The notes under the pieces: model-generated
Database searches by the model: none
The model's input: only the letters and a program-made list of their open reading frames with translations
Told to the model about the DNA's origin: nothing
Assembly (NCBI GenBank): GCA_021432635.1
Contig: MU270072.1
Span: 124,001-188,000 of the forward strand
Reading direction: 5' to 3'
DNA length: 64,000 nt
DNA from: Thozetella sp. PMI_491
Lineage: Eukaryota > Ascomycota > Sordariomycetes > Chaetosphaeriales > Chaetosphaeriaceae
Made by a program: the position numbers and the translations under genes
Shown: positions 44,804 to 55,900 of the stretch, piece after piece
Layout of the letters: every line of letters starts with the position of its first letter
How positions within the stretch are numbered: the first letter of the stretch is position 1

Positions 44804-45464
44804 CTACGGTTGTAGGTGCCTGTAAGCGAACATGCGTTGTACGACACCAGCTGTGTTTAACCGGAGTGTCGATAGAAATTCACACGGAATACCAGTGATT
44901 TCATTGATGGTATGCCCGAGATTTTGTCTGTCATTTAGAAGATTCCAGGACTTATCGAAGAAAAGCAGTTCGTCCGGCGCAATGAGTTCCTGTACCGTCC
45001 AGCCCCGGGTAAACCATCGACTGGCACAAAATTCGGACATGCTCGTATCATCAGCTGGCGCTCCCTGTTCGCGGCTCCTCACATCACCCATGTAAGCGTA
45101 GCAAACCCTAGTTTTCTTGTACCACTGAAACATTGAGTTGATAGACTCTGAAAGCTCAGCGCTGCTTGTCTTGTCGATACAACACGTATCGACCAGACCA
45201 CTTCAAGCCATCTCTACTCACCTGCTCGCAGCAATCCTTGATCTTGCGGTAACCAGCCATTGACTGGGTTGAATAGAGCAGTGACCGATCGCCTCGAGCA
45301 TTCGAATTTGGTATGTCCCCATGGCTTACTTCCTCTGGGCCCCACACGTGGGAGAGTGTAGCGTACGGTGGGATAGGGTCGTCAAACCACGACAGGGTCT
45401 TCCGACGAGTATGTAAGAGCCACATTAGACTGAAGAGAGCATGAGAAGTCTGCGTAGAAGGCAT
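44804..45464 (-). pseudogene. Truncated HET-domain gene relic
   Basis: On the minus strand the piece reads IPPYATLSHVWGPEEVSHGD, then AGYRKIKDCCEQ, a VDTCCIDK segment in another frame, SMFQWYKKTRVCYAYMGDV, FTRGWTVQELIAPDELLFFD and EITGIPCEFL. This is the HET domain order of the DGFEYVWIDTCC-type family. The reading does not run through as one frame, and the gene stops soon after the domain, where relatives continue for hundreds of residues. It is a decayed fossil rather than a working gene. Confidence 0.78.
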
Positions 45465-47442
45465 GATGTTTTAGTTTACCTTGGTAAGAATTGGTTAATT
45501 TGTACTTATTAGTCGACCTGCATGCCAGCCAACCCCTCTTGAATGCCAACACGATGCCGCGTCTCTCTACCCCCTTAATGCCAATCAACGCCATTAACAT
45601 CCATATGTTGAGAACGGGGAGCAGGAAGCAGAGCACGTGCGGAACAACCCACACACAACACCACCACCATACACTCCGTAGCCTAGTAGCCACAGCGCGG
45701 AACCAATACCACGACCTTGCGATCCAGTTCGTAGGTAGGGCCGTTGAAGCAGCGTAAGTCTAGCGGCACGTGGAAGAGAGCATGCCAATACGAGATCCAA
45801 CGAATGCTGGGCTCTGACCAAGGCAAAATGAACACGTAGGAATGGGGCGAAGCCCCGTAATGGTCGCACAGAGTGGTCTTGTGGTTGGTCTTGTCTAGGG
45901 AAACGAATGTATGAAGTTGATTGCTAGAATAATGGACTGATGGATCTTCTTCGATTGATGACTGGATGGTCCTCCTCCCTGAGGTAGGACGGCATCCTTT
46001 AACTACTTATACAAATCGAGCTGGCATGGCCTGGTCAGACCAGGGTCTGGATCCACCATACAGTTCCTCCCGTACCAGGGCCACGCTGGGCGAAAAGAAA
46101 AAAAAATCCACTGACTACCCCCAGCTCAATGTGTAACCAAGAAAGGTAGTAGTCTAGTAGTTCTTAAAGTAGTGCTACTTTTCTTTCCATATACCTTATT
46201 ATAGCAGCCCCTCTTTTTGCTAGTTGCAAGGCGTCGCTTGAGAACGTTGCATGGGGGGAGGAGGTGATGCTACATGCCGTCTCTACTTAGCCTTCTGACA
46301 TCGAATGTTTACAGCTTCTACATCTGCTGCCATTTTGAAAGTCACCGGGTTGTAGATGACACTTTGCTCGTCTACAGTGCCGTCGATCTGTTTACCTGCG
46401 TCAATCCCAGCTCATCTCTAATGTGGTGTAACAGCTAGCCCCTGCACTGCGCAGTTTCTGGGTGGTGCTTCCGCACACACCCGCCATCTCCTCGCCTCTA
46501 GGCTATAGTGAGCTAGCAAGAGATAGAATGCCGTTATGGAGAACAAAAGAGCAAATTTTAACGCCCAGCTAGGTGAAATATCGCGCCAAGAACCTTGGCC
46601 GATGGCCTAGCGCAGGTTCGGTTGTGCAACTACGATGTCGATGGCTCAAGCGTGTTCCGCGAATGTGGGCTCATTACCTCAAGTTCAAATTTACCAAGCG
46701 AAGTAAATAAATTGCGGGCTCGACGAGATATAAAATCTTACAGTTGGTCGGTACCTAGGTAGTATTCATCGATTATATGGCCCGAAGCCCGTAACTACTT
46801 TTGATGCGTTCCTTTGTATGACCGTACCTTGGCGCTACCCTACTTGCGTCTCCTCGTAGCCACCGGGTGACGATAGGATGCGCTGTGTACCATATATGGC
46901 GAAACATTAGTCCCTCGATAGCGCCAAAGATATTTAAGTTCCTCGGCCCTATGTATAATAGCCTTGCGGTGGCTCGACACTCAGAAGCCTCGACCCCTCA
47001 ATCGCCTGAACACATGTGGCCAAAATCCCAGAGAGGTGTGCAACGCCAATACCCGCGAGCAGGATTGAGCACATTTATACCTTGAAGATGCGGCAATTTG
47101 CAGCCATGGTCTGCGTTATAGCGCAGGCTTGGGCGTCGCCAAGCCGACACCCCACCAGTAAAGCACCATCTATATGTAACTCGGCCTTGGCGCAACTTGG
47201 ATGTGCAGCGGAGAGACGATTGTAGTTTCCGGGTCTTCCACGGCTCCACTACAGCTACATTTCGCGGGTGCATTCGCGGATAACTTAAATTTGTGAGGAG
47301 CAAGATATAGTATATAAACATGTCCTAGGCACCGTGAGCATCCGCTGCCGGACAATGGTGGCCTAGCCTACCACTCCCCAGACTGCTACGAAGCGAGGGC
47401 CTGACTCTTACCCATACTGTGTGTGACAATTGGGAGCAAAAT
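45465..47442. other. Intergenic region, no gene supported
   Basis: Nearly 2 kb. Contains an imperfect inverted repeat (AAGAAAGGTAGTAGT near 46139 against AGTGCTACTTTTCTTT near 46172) and an A/G-rich run near 46095. It also includes the ferric reductase promoter. Open frames here have low-complexity or unrecognised translations. Confidence 0.45.
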
Positions 47443-49642
47443 ATGAGCAAGATGAGGGCTAAAAAGCAGTTCATGGTGCTAGCGCTTCTGGCAGCACCGG
47501 CACTTTCATCGACTGGCTACCGCGGGTATGGTCTTATCGGTTATGGCATCGACATGTACAAACCCCCTTGCGCCCATGCATGCCGAAGCAGCTTGAGCAG
47601 CTATATGCTCCAATGCTCCGAAATGGAGGAGACTGAGATGGACCACGGTATGAAGGTCAAGGCAAAACGCATGTCCGGCATGGACATGGAGTTCACGACG
47701 TCTGCCGACTGCTATGCGACGGACAACATGTTTCTTCAGAGCCTCGCTTACTGCATCCACGCACGGTGCAGCGCCGTGCTGATATCGAAGCTTGAACTTT
47801 TCTGGGAAACGTTCGTTGCCGGCCGCCAACCCGGTCAACCGCAGCCCAAGATCTCGTATACGGAGGCGCTACTCTTGGTCCGCGATCCCCCGGCCGCCAT
47901 CGCTGACGCCGAGGCGGTGCTCAACACGACCACTCTCACGGACGACCAGGCATACTTGGCCAATTACAATGGAAACTTCTACTTCGAGAACATGGAGGTG
48001 AACCACAACACATACGGGTTAGTATAGCCTTTAACATTTCTCTGCAAGACAAGATGCTGACGGACGTTGCAACCACAGGCTCGTTCTCCTCATTACCGGC
48101 GCTGCCATCCCTATAACTTTGTCGCTTCTACGGTTTGTACCGTGGCCCAAGGGACTGATCGCCAAGTTTAACTCCATCATCTTAGAGCCACCCCTCTTTG
48201 GTCGGAGGCACCGCACCCCGGTTCGAGGCCTACTTCTTGTTCCAACCCGCGGCCAGGCCCTCTTCATCCTATACATCATTGGTATCAATGTTGTGCTCTG
48301 CTCCGTGGGCTACAAGGCCGCCCGTCCGGACTCATGGTTCTCATCCGAAGCCGAAGCCATTGCCATGTACATAGCGAACCGAACCGGCGTCCTCAGTCTG
48401 GCAAATCTGCCTCTACTGGTGCTGTATTCGAGCCGCAACAACGTTCTCATCTGGGTTACGGATTGGTCACACACAACCTTCCTGCTGATTCATCGCTGGG
48501 TGGCCATTATCTGCACGGTACAAGCCTGCTTACACTCGGCCATCTATCTGCAATCCTATGACGTCCTTGGAAACCACGCCGCCCAAGCCTCTCTCCCGTA
48601 CTGGATATGGGGAATCATCGCCACGCTTTCTCTGACAATCTTGCTCCCGGCCAGTATCCTCCCCTTTCGACAGAAGCTGTATGAGGTATTTCTCGCTTCG
48701 CATTTGGTCCTCGCATTCCTCGCAATGATAGGATGCTATTTCCACATTTACTACCGCTTCGAGAACCAATGGGGCTACGAGACTTGGGTTTACATGGCGT
48801 TTGCGATTTGGTTATTTGACCGCCTCATGCGCTATCTCCGCGTGGCCAAGAATGGAATACGGACAGCCAAGATCGCAATTGTTGATGAAGACTATCTAAA
48901 AATCGATATTCCTGGGGTCGTGGCCCACGGGCACTGCTACGTCTACTTTCCGACGTTGACGTGGAGTATCCTCCAGAATCACCCGTTCTCGGTGATGAGC
49001 ACCATGGTTCCGACGGGGCCTCCGCGAGACGGATACTCCTCTTCTGATCGGAACAGCTCTCAGAGCCGCACTGGTAATTTTGATGCTGAGAAGAACCCCG
49101 TCCGCCAGTATGTTGAACCCCCCTGGGATGTCGCAAGCGAGCGAGACTCCAGGGCGGTGGAGCCATGTGTGACATTCTACTTGCGAACAGGATCCGGCTT
49201 GACAAGCCTTCTCCGATCTAAGCAGTCCTTGCCGATCCTGGTCGAGGCATCATACGGTCGGTCATTGTTGTATGACGATACAATTGCAACGCCCAACACT
49301 ATCCTCATAGCAGGTGGCGTAGGCATCACAGCCATAGTGCCGCATCTGCGCCGGAGCTTGGGGCGTGTTCGACTGTTCTGGGGGGTCCGGAACAAGGCGC
49401 TGGCAGATTCTGTGAAGGACTCTTTAGGCCCCACGGTTTTGGAGCCACAGAACGTTGGGGAGATTGCCATAGGTAGGCGCCTGGACCTACGCGGTATTCT
49501 AGAGAAGGGGGTCATCGGGGAGACTACTGTTGTGGTATGCGGCCCGCACGCCATGGCTGACGAGGTGCGAGGCATCGTATGTGAACTTGGCCGACAGCGC
49601 AGCGAACCAATTCATCTAGTTGACGAAAGTTTCAGTTGGTAG
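47443..49642 (+). CDS. Ferric/cupric reductase transmembrane component (FRE family)
   Basis: Two exons (47443-48017, 48079-49642) give 712 residues. A signal peptide (residues 1 to about 25) and a Cys-bearing extracellular part with a Met/His-rich patch (EMDHGMKVKAKRMSGMDM) may bind metal. Seven or so helices follow. Heme-ligand histidines sit in FLLIHRWVAIICTVQACLHS and in FLASHLVLAFLAMIGCYFHI. The FAD site is HPFSVMS and the NADPH site starts GGVGITAIVPHL, with VVVCGPHAMADEV near the C-terminus. The enzyme moves electrons from NADPH through FAD and two hemes to reduce Fe3+ or Cu2+ at the cell surface before uptake. No ferroxidase or permease partner lies beside it. It appears intact. Confidence 0.94.
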
Positions 49643-50008
49643 GGCAAGGGCGCAGATTTCCCACACGAAAGTGCTAGAACTCGTTATATATAGTCAATTA
49701 TTGAGGTACATCGGCGATTAAACAGTTGCGCTGCTGCTGATAATTCCAAGCGGAACCCTTAGCCATACATACGTCGCAGAATACTCGCTATGACCTAGAA
49801 AAGCTTCACTCTCGTGGAATACATCAGTGGGAGTTCAGGGTACCCAATGCTATCCTTCGTTTCCTCGCGCATTGGTCGCAACACGCCATGATGCTGAACA
49901 TTAAATGAAGCACTCTTTTCTCGGCAATTTAGTTTCGATTCATAGCAAGAGATGGTTTGAATATGCGTGTGAAAAAGTAGATAGATATTAGACAAACAGT
50001 GGTAAGGC
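49643..50008. other. Convergent 3' spacer
   Basis: Between the ferric reductase (plus) and the small membrane protein (minus). No feature recognised. An extra 3' exon of the membrane protein could lie here, because its stop sits in a GTAAGC-like donor context. Confidence 0.4.
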
Positions 50009-50469
50009 TTACCCAATAACGGTCGGGAATATCCAACTCGCCAAGCTTCCAGCGAAGCCGACATTGTCCCCAAAGCTCCTGTAGTTGCCTAGGGCCATAA
50101 AAAGGGTGACGACAACTACAATCGTACATAGGAGTGACGTGAAGATCTCCAAGGCAATGAGACAACCTTCCACGCAGCGCTTCGCCTGTCTCTTGGCGTC
50201 TAGGAGGCCAACAATCTCTGGTATGTCGACAGTGAGGGTCCAGATCGACTGCCATGACGCGGAGGCTGATTTAGCAGGGCGAACGGCGGTTGGAGATGTG
50301 CCAGATAATGTGAACCTACCGCAATGAACACGCCGATCATGGGTACCCCATGCCCCTTGGATGAAATATAACAGGCAGTGATAAACAGGGAGGTGCAGAG
50401 TGAAGCGGAGATCAGGCGGAAGAAGAGCTGGATAACGGCGTACCCTGCTGGTACCCTAGATCGCGCCAT
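50009..50469 (-). CDS. Small four-helix membrane protein (hypothetical)
   Basis: Two exons on the minus strand (50469-50316, 50265-50009) give 136 residues. The start MARSRVPAGYAVIQLFFRLI leads into four hydrophobic segments: IQLFFRLISASLCTSLFITA, MIGVFIAVASASWQSIWTL, IALEIFTSLLCTIVVVVTLF, and a final SLASWIFPTVIG. A conserved-looking loop (DIPEIVGLLDAKRQAKRC) joins segments 2 and 3. The arrangement resembles small fungal MARVEL-like proteins, but I cannot assign it. The intron uses a GTTCAC donor. The last codons overlap a GTAAGC sequence, so another exon may follow. Confidence 0.6.
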
Positions 50470-51822
50470 GGCGAAACAACGATTGCGGGCGTTTCACGGT
50501 TCTTACCGCGAAGTACGAGATTTAGGGAGGACGCCTAATTATCACGTGTTTTTGTTTTCTAGAAGGGGTCAATAGCGATAGAAACCGTTGACCTCTAGCC
50601 CAGGAAATGAGGGGGCCTGCTGTAGGGGCCATGGATGCGGCGCAGCCCAGTAGCGAGACCAGGGAGGGTCTTGGCATGCTAGAATCACAAGCAAACATCG
50701 GGGGTTAAACTAAATATGTCGTATGTACCTTCCGTAGTGCCAAGCCCAATAATACGAAGAGAGCTAGGTGGAACGAGGAAAGACCAAGTTTTGTAGCCAG
50801 CGCCGCCTCTTATGGCATCATGCATAATTTTGGTTACTCGGTAGATATCTGAGCTAGGAAGACTATTTATTGCTTCGTATTACTATGGCAGTCCATATCC
50901 CCGATGCGTTACATCCAGAAGTGCAATACCACAGTGTACAGCCACTATGACTGTGCCTCCGCCTTTGATGATCGTCTCGCGCGGCATCATGTTGCTCACG
51001 AGCAAGTGTATCTCGCCAAATCTCGGGAGCTTCACGTACAAACTAATCCTATAGGAAGTGGGGTCACTTTTCTAGCAACCTGCTGCATCTTAATGTAGTG
51101 TAGGGTGCCCTATTATGAGTGCATTGGCAAGGTCAGGTATTGGATTGAATTCCAAATGACGGCCTGATGGTATAGGGTTAGAAGTGGGTGGAGATCAACT
51201 AGGTCCATTGCCGATCACCTATAAACCAGCAGAGTAGGAACTGTCGTCTTGACTACAAATTTCAGTATAGACACACAGACAATGATTTTGGGGGGCCGGG
51301 GCCAATATGCCTCCTCCCATCTCCGTCAGATTCTATAAAAAGGTTCGCTGGTAATTATCGGCGCCGAATTTCGCCTAGGCCGGATATCCTCCGACGAGTT
51401 CGGACGTCAGCTATAGCCTTGAAATAGGGCGTAGGACGTGCTTTGCGGACTACTAAGCCTTCAGCTATTGGCTAAGCCCGAGCTTCGTTCGACCGAGCCT
51501 CGGTGATCACGGTAACTATTTGGTGCCGTCGCTGACAAATTCAGACAAGCCGATCCCAGACAACGGGGTTCAACCTCTAATTGATTGGATAGCATTGTAA
51601 TGAATGTACGCCGGTCAATGTGGTGTACTAGCATTCGGGTGTCCGAGTGCCGTTTAGAGAATACCCCTCATCCTGCGGGCTTACTGCGGTGTTGAAGGCG
51701 TCGAAAATGAGGATATAGATGAGTTCCAGCATATAAAATGCGGCCCTGAAAGATAGAATGATACATATTACTCTGTAAACTACTCTCTTTCAGTAGCACC
51801 TCCAAAAATCTTGACATTCGCG
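50470..51822. other. Divergent intergenic region
   Basis: About 1.35 kb between the membrane protein (minus) and the NmrA-like gene (plus). Only the TATA-like element listed separately is notable. Short frames have no similarity. Confidence 0.45.
51732..51738 (+). promoter_or_regulatory. TATA-like element
   Basis: TATAAAA lies about 85 bp upstream of the NmrA-like start codon at 51823, a usual distance for a fungal core promoter. The match could be by chance. Confidence 0.45.
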
Positions 51823-52776
51823 ATGACCAACCCTGTCACCATTGTGTTCGGCCCAACGGGCAATGTCGGGTCTGCAGCGGCGCTCCGTGCTCATGAGCTG
51901 GGCTCTAAGGTCATACTAGCTTTGCGTGATACCCAAAAAGCCATCCCAGGCCTCAGCCCAAAGCAGGAGGCCGAGGGTGCCTTCGAACGGGTCCAGGCCG
52001 ACCTCACCGACCCCAAGACGATCGAGGCCGCGGTCCAGAAGACGAGGGCAACAAACGCATTCATCTACTTCGCGCATACAACAACTGACCACATGCGGTC
52101 CACCATTGAAGCGCTCAAAATGGGTGGCATTACCTTCGTCGTCTTTCTTGGCACCTTGGCTGTCCAAGGGGATCGAAGGAATATCTCCCCAGCCGAGTGG
52201 ATACCCTATGTCCACGCCCAGGTTGAGCTCAATCTTGAAGAAGTCTTCGGTCCGGCCGGTTATGTCGCTATTCGTCCAGCATTCTTCGCCTCCAACGCCT
52301 CATTCTGGAAGACTGGAATCGTCCAGGGCTCTGTGGAAGTGGCCTATCCAGATGCCCTTGTGGACTGGATTTCGCCCGAAGACATTGGCAAGGTTGCCGG
52401 GACGGTCCTTGTGCGCGGCATAGAAGCCACCAAGGGTACCGACGACCCTAACGTTGTCTTCCTCTTGGGTCCCAAGCTCGTATCCCTGCGGGATGGATTG
52501 GCGATCATTGGCAAAGTGCTCGGTAAGCACATTGAAGTGGTCGAGGTGGGCGAGGATGAAGGGTCTGAAGCTATGGTGAGCAACGGCGTCCCGGCAGCCG
52601 CGGTGCCCACTATTATGAAGGCGTTAGCCGAACGAGCCGGAGGCGGCGAGCCTATAGGCATCTATGCCGGCCAGGCTTACACAGATTCCGTGGAGAATGT
52701 GACAAGATATGCCGGGCGAGCTACCAGTCTGGAGGAGTGGGCGGAAAAGAACAAGGCGTCTCTTCAGTCCCCGTAG
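51823..52776 (+). CDS. NmrA-like NAD(P)-binding protein
   Basis: A single exon of 317 residues. The N-terminal Rossmann motif is VFGPTGNVGSAAALRAHELG, a clean GxTGxxG. It continues KVILALRDTQKAI, ADLTDPKTIEAAVQ and ATNAFIYFAH, then WISPEDIGKVAGTVLV, the usual order of the NmrA family. It resembles NAD(P)H-binding regulators or reductases; the substrate is unknown. The start ATG at 51823 begins MTNPVTIVFGPTG, the normal distance from the glycine motif. Confidence 0.9.
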   Translation: MTNPVTIVFGPTGNVGSAAALRAHELGSKVILALRDTQKAIPGLSPKQEAEGAFERVQADLTDPKTIEAAVQKTRATNAFIYFAHTTTDHMRSTIEALKMGGITFVVFLGTLAVQGDRRNISPAEWIPYVHAQVELNLEEVFGPAGYVAIRPAFFASNASFWKTGIVQGSVEVAYPDALVDWISPEDIGKVAGTVLVRGIEATKGTDDPNVVFLLGPKLVSLRDGLAIIGKVLGKHIEVVEVGEDEGSEAMVSNGVPAAAVPTIMKALAERAGGGEPIGIYAGQAYTDSVENVTRYAGRATSLEEWAEKNKASLQSP

Positions 52777-52994
52777 CATTCGGTATATTTTGAAATTCCG
52801 CCTACATGAAACAATTTCAGCGCTTCTCCATAAAAGGCTTCACAATCGACTGCACCCTCTAGCTATTCTTGTGCTTGACGTGTCCGAGACCTTGCCTTCC
52901 CGCAGAAGCATTCCTTCTTCTAGCTGACACCTCTTCACACATTCCCCGCCCCATCAGCTAGACTTATTTCAATTTGGCAGTCTCCAAATTATCC

Positions 52995-55900
52995 CTACAA
53001 AGCTTCAATAGCTTCATTTGAAATGTAGTGTGACCCACCCGCACATCGATATCCATTGCCTTCGTCAATCCAGTTGTAGCCTGCGGGGCATAACCCTCGA
53101 GCCTTCAATTTCTCTCTCTTCTCGGCCTTTTCTCTCCGCTTCCTCTCCTCTTCAACTAGGCGTTTCACAATTTGGTCCCGGGCCGCTCCCGCTGCACGAT
53201 TGGCTTCGTCTTTGAGGCGCCGGTATTCCTTTTCCTGTTCCTCTTCTGCCGCCTGGTGTTGCAATAGCTGTTCCCAAACCTCGTCACTGACACCAGCATC
53301 TCTCTTGGCAACACCGTTTTGAAAATCACATCGGTCGTCTGCAAGGGACAGTTCTTCCTCCTCGCAGGCTTTTGCGTCGCCCGTTACGGTGTCGGTGGCG
53401 ATATTAGAAGCTTGTTGGACATTGGGCTTTTGACGCGTAGCACTGGGTGATGCCATCTCCATAGTATCCAGCCCAAGATACTTGGCGGCTTCAGCGATAC
53501 TGTCTACCGTAGATTTAGTAGCGTGTTTGCTTCGACTCTCTCGCTCCTCCAGTGTGGCTGAGAGCTTGCTCTCCAGAACCTTCATGTCAAAGGTAATGTG
53601 CCCTCTCCCCGGCTCCCCTTGCGATAGGAGGTCGTTAAATACCGCAGTAGCTAGCGTTTGTACATCCCGGGCACTTGCCCAGTTATCCTGCACGGTGAGC
53701 TTCGAGAACAGATCTAACATCATCTCATGCGATCCGCCCGATGGACTCTCGAGTGCGCTGAGGTCAAAAAGCACTTTGCCGCTTAGTTCTTCTCTGCGGT
53801 GCTGGAGAATGCGAACGAGCAAACTGACACATTCCTCAGGTGATAGCGACCGGAAGTTGATTGCCTGTGGGAACCGTGACGTCAGGCCAGTGTTTACTGA
53901 CAACAGTCGGTTGATGTCCTTTTCGTATCCAGCGAGGATAATGATCAGCTTTTTGCAATATTTAGGCTTCGTCACCGAGTCGACGAGCTCATCAAGCGCT
54001 TCTTTGGCAAAATGACCGTCATGTGCCAGTCTGTAGGCCTCATCGACAAACAAAACCTTCCCAAGCGCCCTATCGAGGAGCTTTTGGACCTTGGGGCCCG
54101 TCTGCCCCACATATTGGCCGATAAGATCGGTTGCTGAGCACTCGATAACTTCAACAGAAGCAAGGAAGCCAAGGTTGTAGAACACGGTGCCCATCTTCCT
54201 CGCTGTGGTGGTTTTGCCAGTTCCCGGTGGGCCGCGGAACAAGAAGTTGAACGGTATGTTCTCTTTCGGATCCATGTCGAGGGCCTTCATCCTGCGTACA
54301 GTATCCTGATAGCCTTCAAGCAACTTAATTGTCTCCTCGCCACCAACGGTATCCCGGAAGAGCTCGCGGACACTGGTTTCGGGGTTCTTCGCGCGGTCAA
54401 AATCTGGATCGAAGTCTTGAGCCTCAAGCAAAAATGTCGGCCTTGACTGGTTCTTTGTAGCCCACTTTTGATGCTGTGCTTTGGCGGTGCCAAGAAGAAT
54501 ATCGATTTCCCCGCCGTTACCAAAGTTCGGTCGATTCCGGGCCCTGCTGAGCATCTCCATCGCTACCTTTATGCCTTGGTCAGTCGCCCGCAAGTCTTCC
54601 CGCTTCAACTTTGACAGCAAAATCTGGCGGAGCTCCTCATCTGTGAAATCCTCGAAAACAAAAGCCGAAGATAGTGGAAACCGCCGGCTTAGTCCTGGAT
54701 TGACGTTGTGGAACATGGTTTCCATCTGTTCCTTGTATCCAAGGAGGAGGACACAGCGGTCATCACCAGGGACACTTTGCACCTCGGCAACAATAGTGTC
54801 GATAGCCGCTGTCTTGTACGGATCAGATACTCCGCCAGACTCTCCACTACCTCCATACAATCCGTATGCTTCGTCGATGACGAGGACTTTTCCCTCTGTC
54901 GCGGCCAGTATGCCCTTTGTTTGCTGCTCTGACTGTCCGAGATGCGCACCCACGAAGTCCGCTGGATTTTTGGTAACCACTGAGAAATGTTAGCCTTTCT
55001 TTTTGTCTTTCGGCATCTCAGGCTAATAAACGAAGCCTTCCGGCAGATGTGGTGGGAATACCTTCTCCTTTGGATAAAAGTCCTAGATCAACAAGGATCT
55101 TCCCGTAGAGCTTCGCCACAGTGGTCTTTCCTGTACCGGGAGATCCAAGAAAGACTTTGTTGAGAGAATACTCGATAGGGGCTTGCTCGGCCAGTTCGCG
55201 CTGGTAGTTCTCCGTGATGCTGTCCACGAGCGACTTGAGAGCTTCCTTGACTGCTACTAACCCTACCATCTCCATCAACCTCTGCCATGCCTCGCATTTA
55301 GTCAGAGCGTCGGCGGGCTCAGGGCCGATGAGGTCCTCTTTCGTCAAGAGAAAGTCGTCCGGCTTAGACCCCATCCGCCGCTGCTTTCTTATGCGGTCGG
55401 CCTGACGTCGAGTGATAGTAGCCAACACGTTCTCCACAGTTCTCGCATTGCCGAAACCGTCCTTCCCGCGCCCTCGGCCGATACGCCGAACCACAATTCG
55501 AGAATAAAGACCACGGAGCCCATCGTCACACTTCATCCGACTGCTATATTTAGCGTTGATTTTTAGCTCGAGGATCTGGAGCAGCTCGTCGTCCGTATAG
55601 TCCGCAAATTGTAACTCAATTGGAAAGCGGCTTGGGAAGCCCGGATTGTGGGCGAAAAAGCTCTCCATCTGGCGATTATATCCTGCAAGGAGAAAGACGA
55701 CCTTGCCCTTCAGATTCTCAGCCTCTGGTAGCAAGTAGTCCATCACTGCTTTGCCTCCAGGACTGTTGCCGGATGATAGCTGATAAGCTTCATCAATGAA
55801 GAGAACACCGCCCCCGTCCTCGAGAATCTCGTCAATTAGGTTCTTGCATCCCGCGACGCCACCATGGGCGAGGCTTGCGCCCGTTGTTTCTTTGAAGCAT

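Noticed and set aside
45382-45869. Membrane protein frames opposite the HET relic
   Set aside because: Overlapping alternative frames with no consistent start, motif or intron structure.
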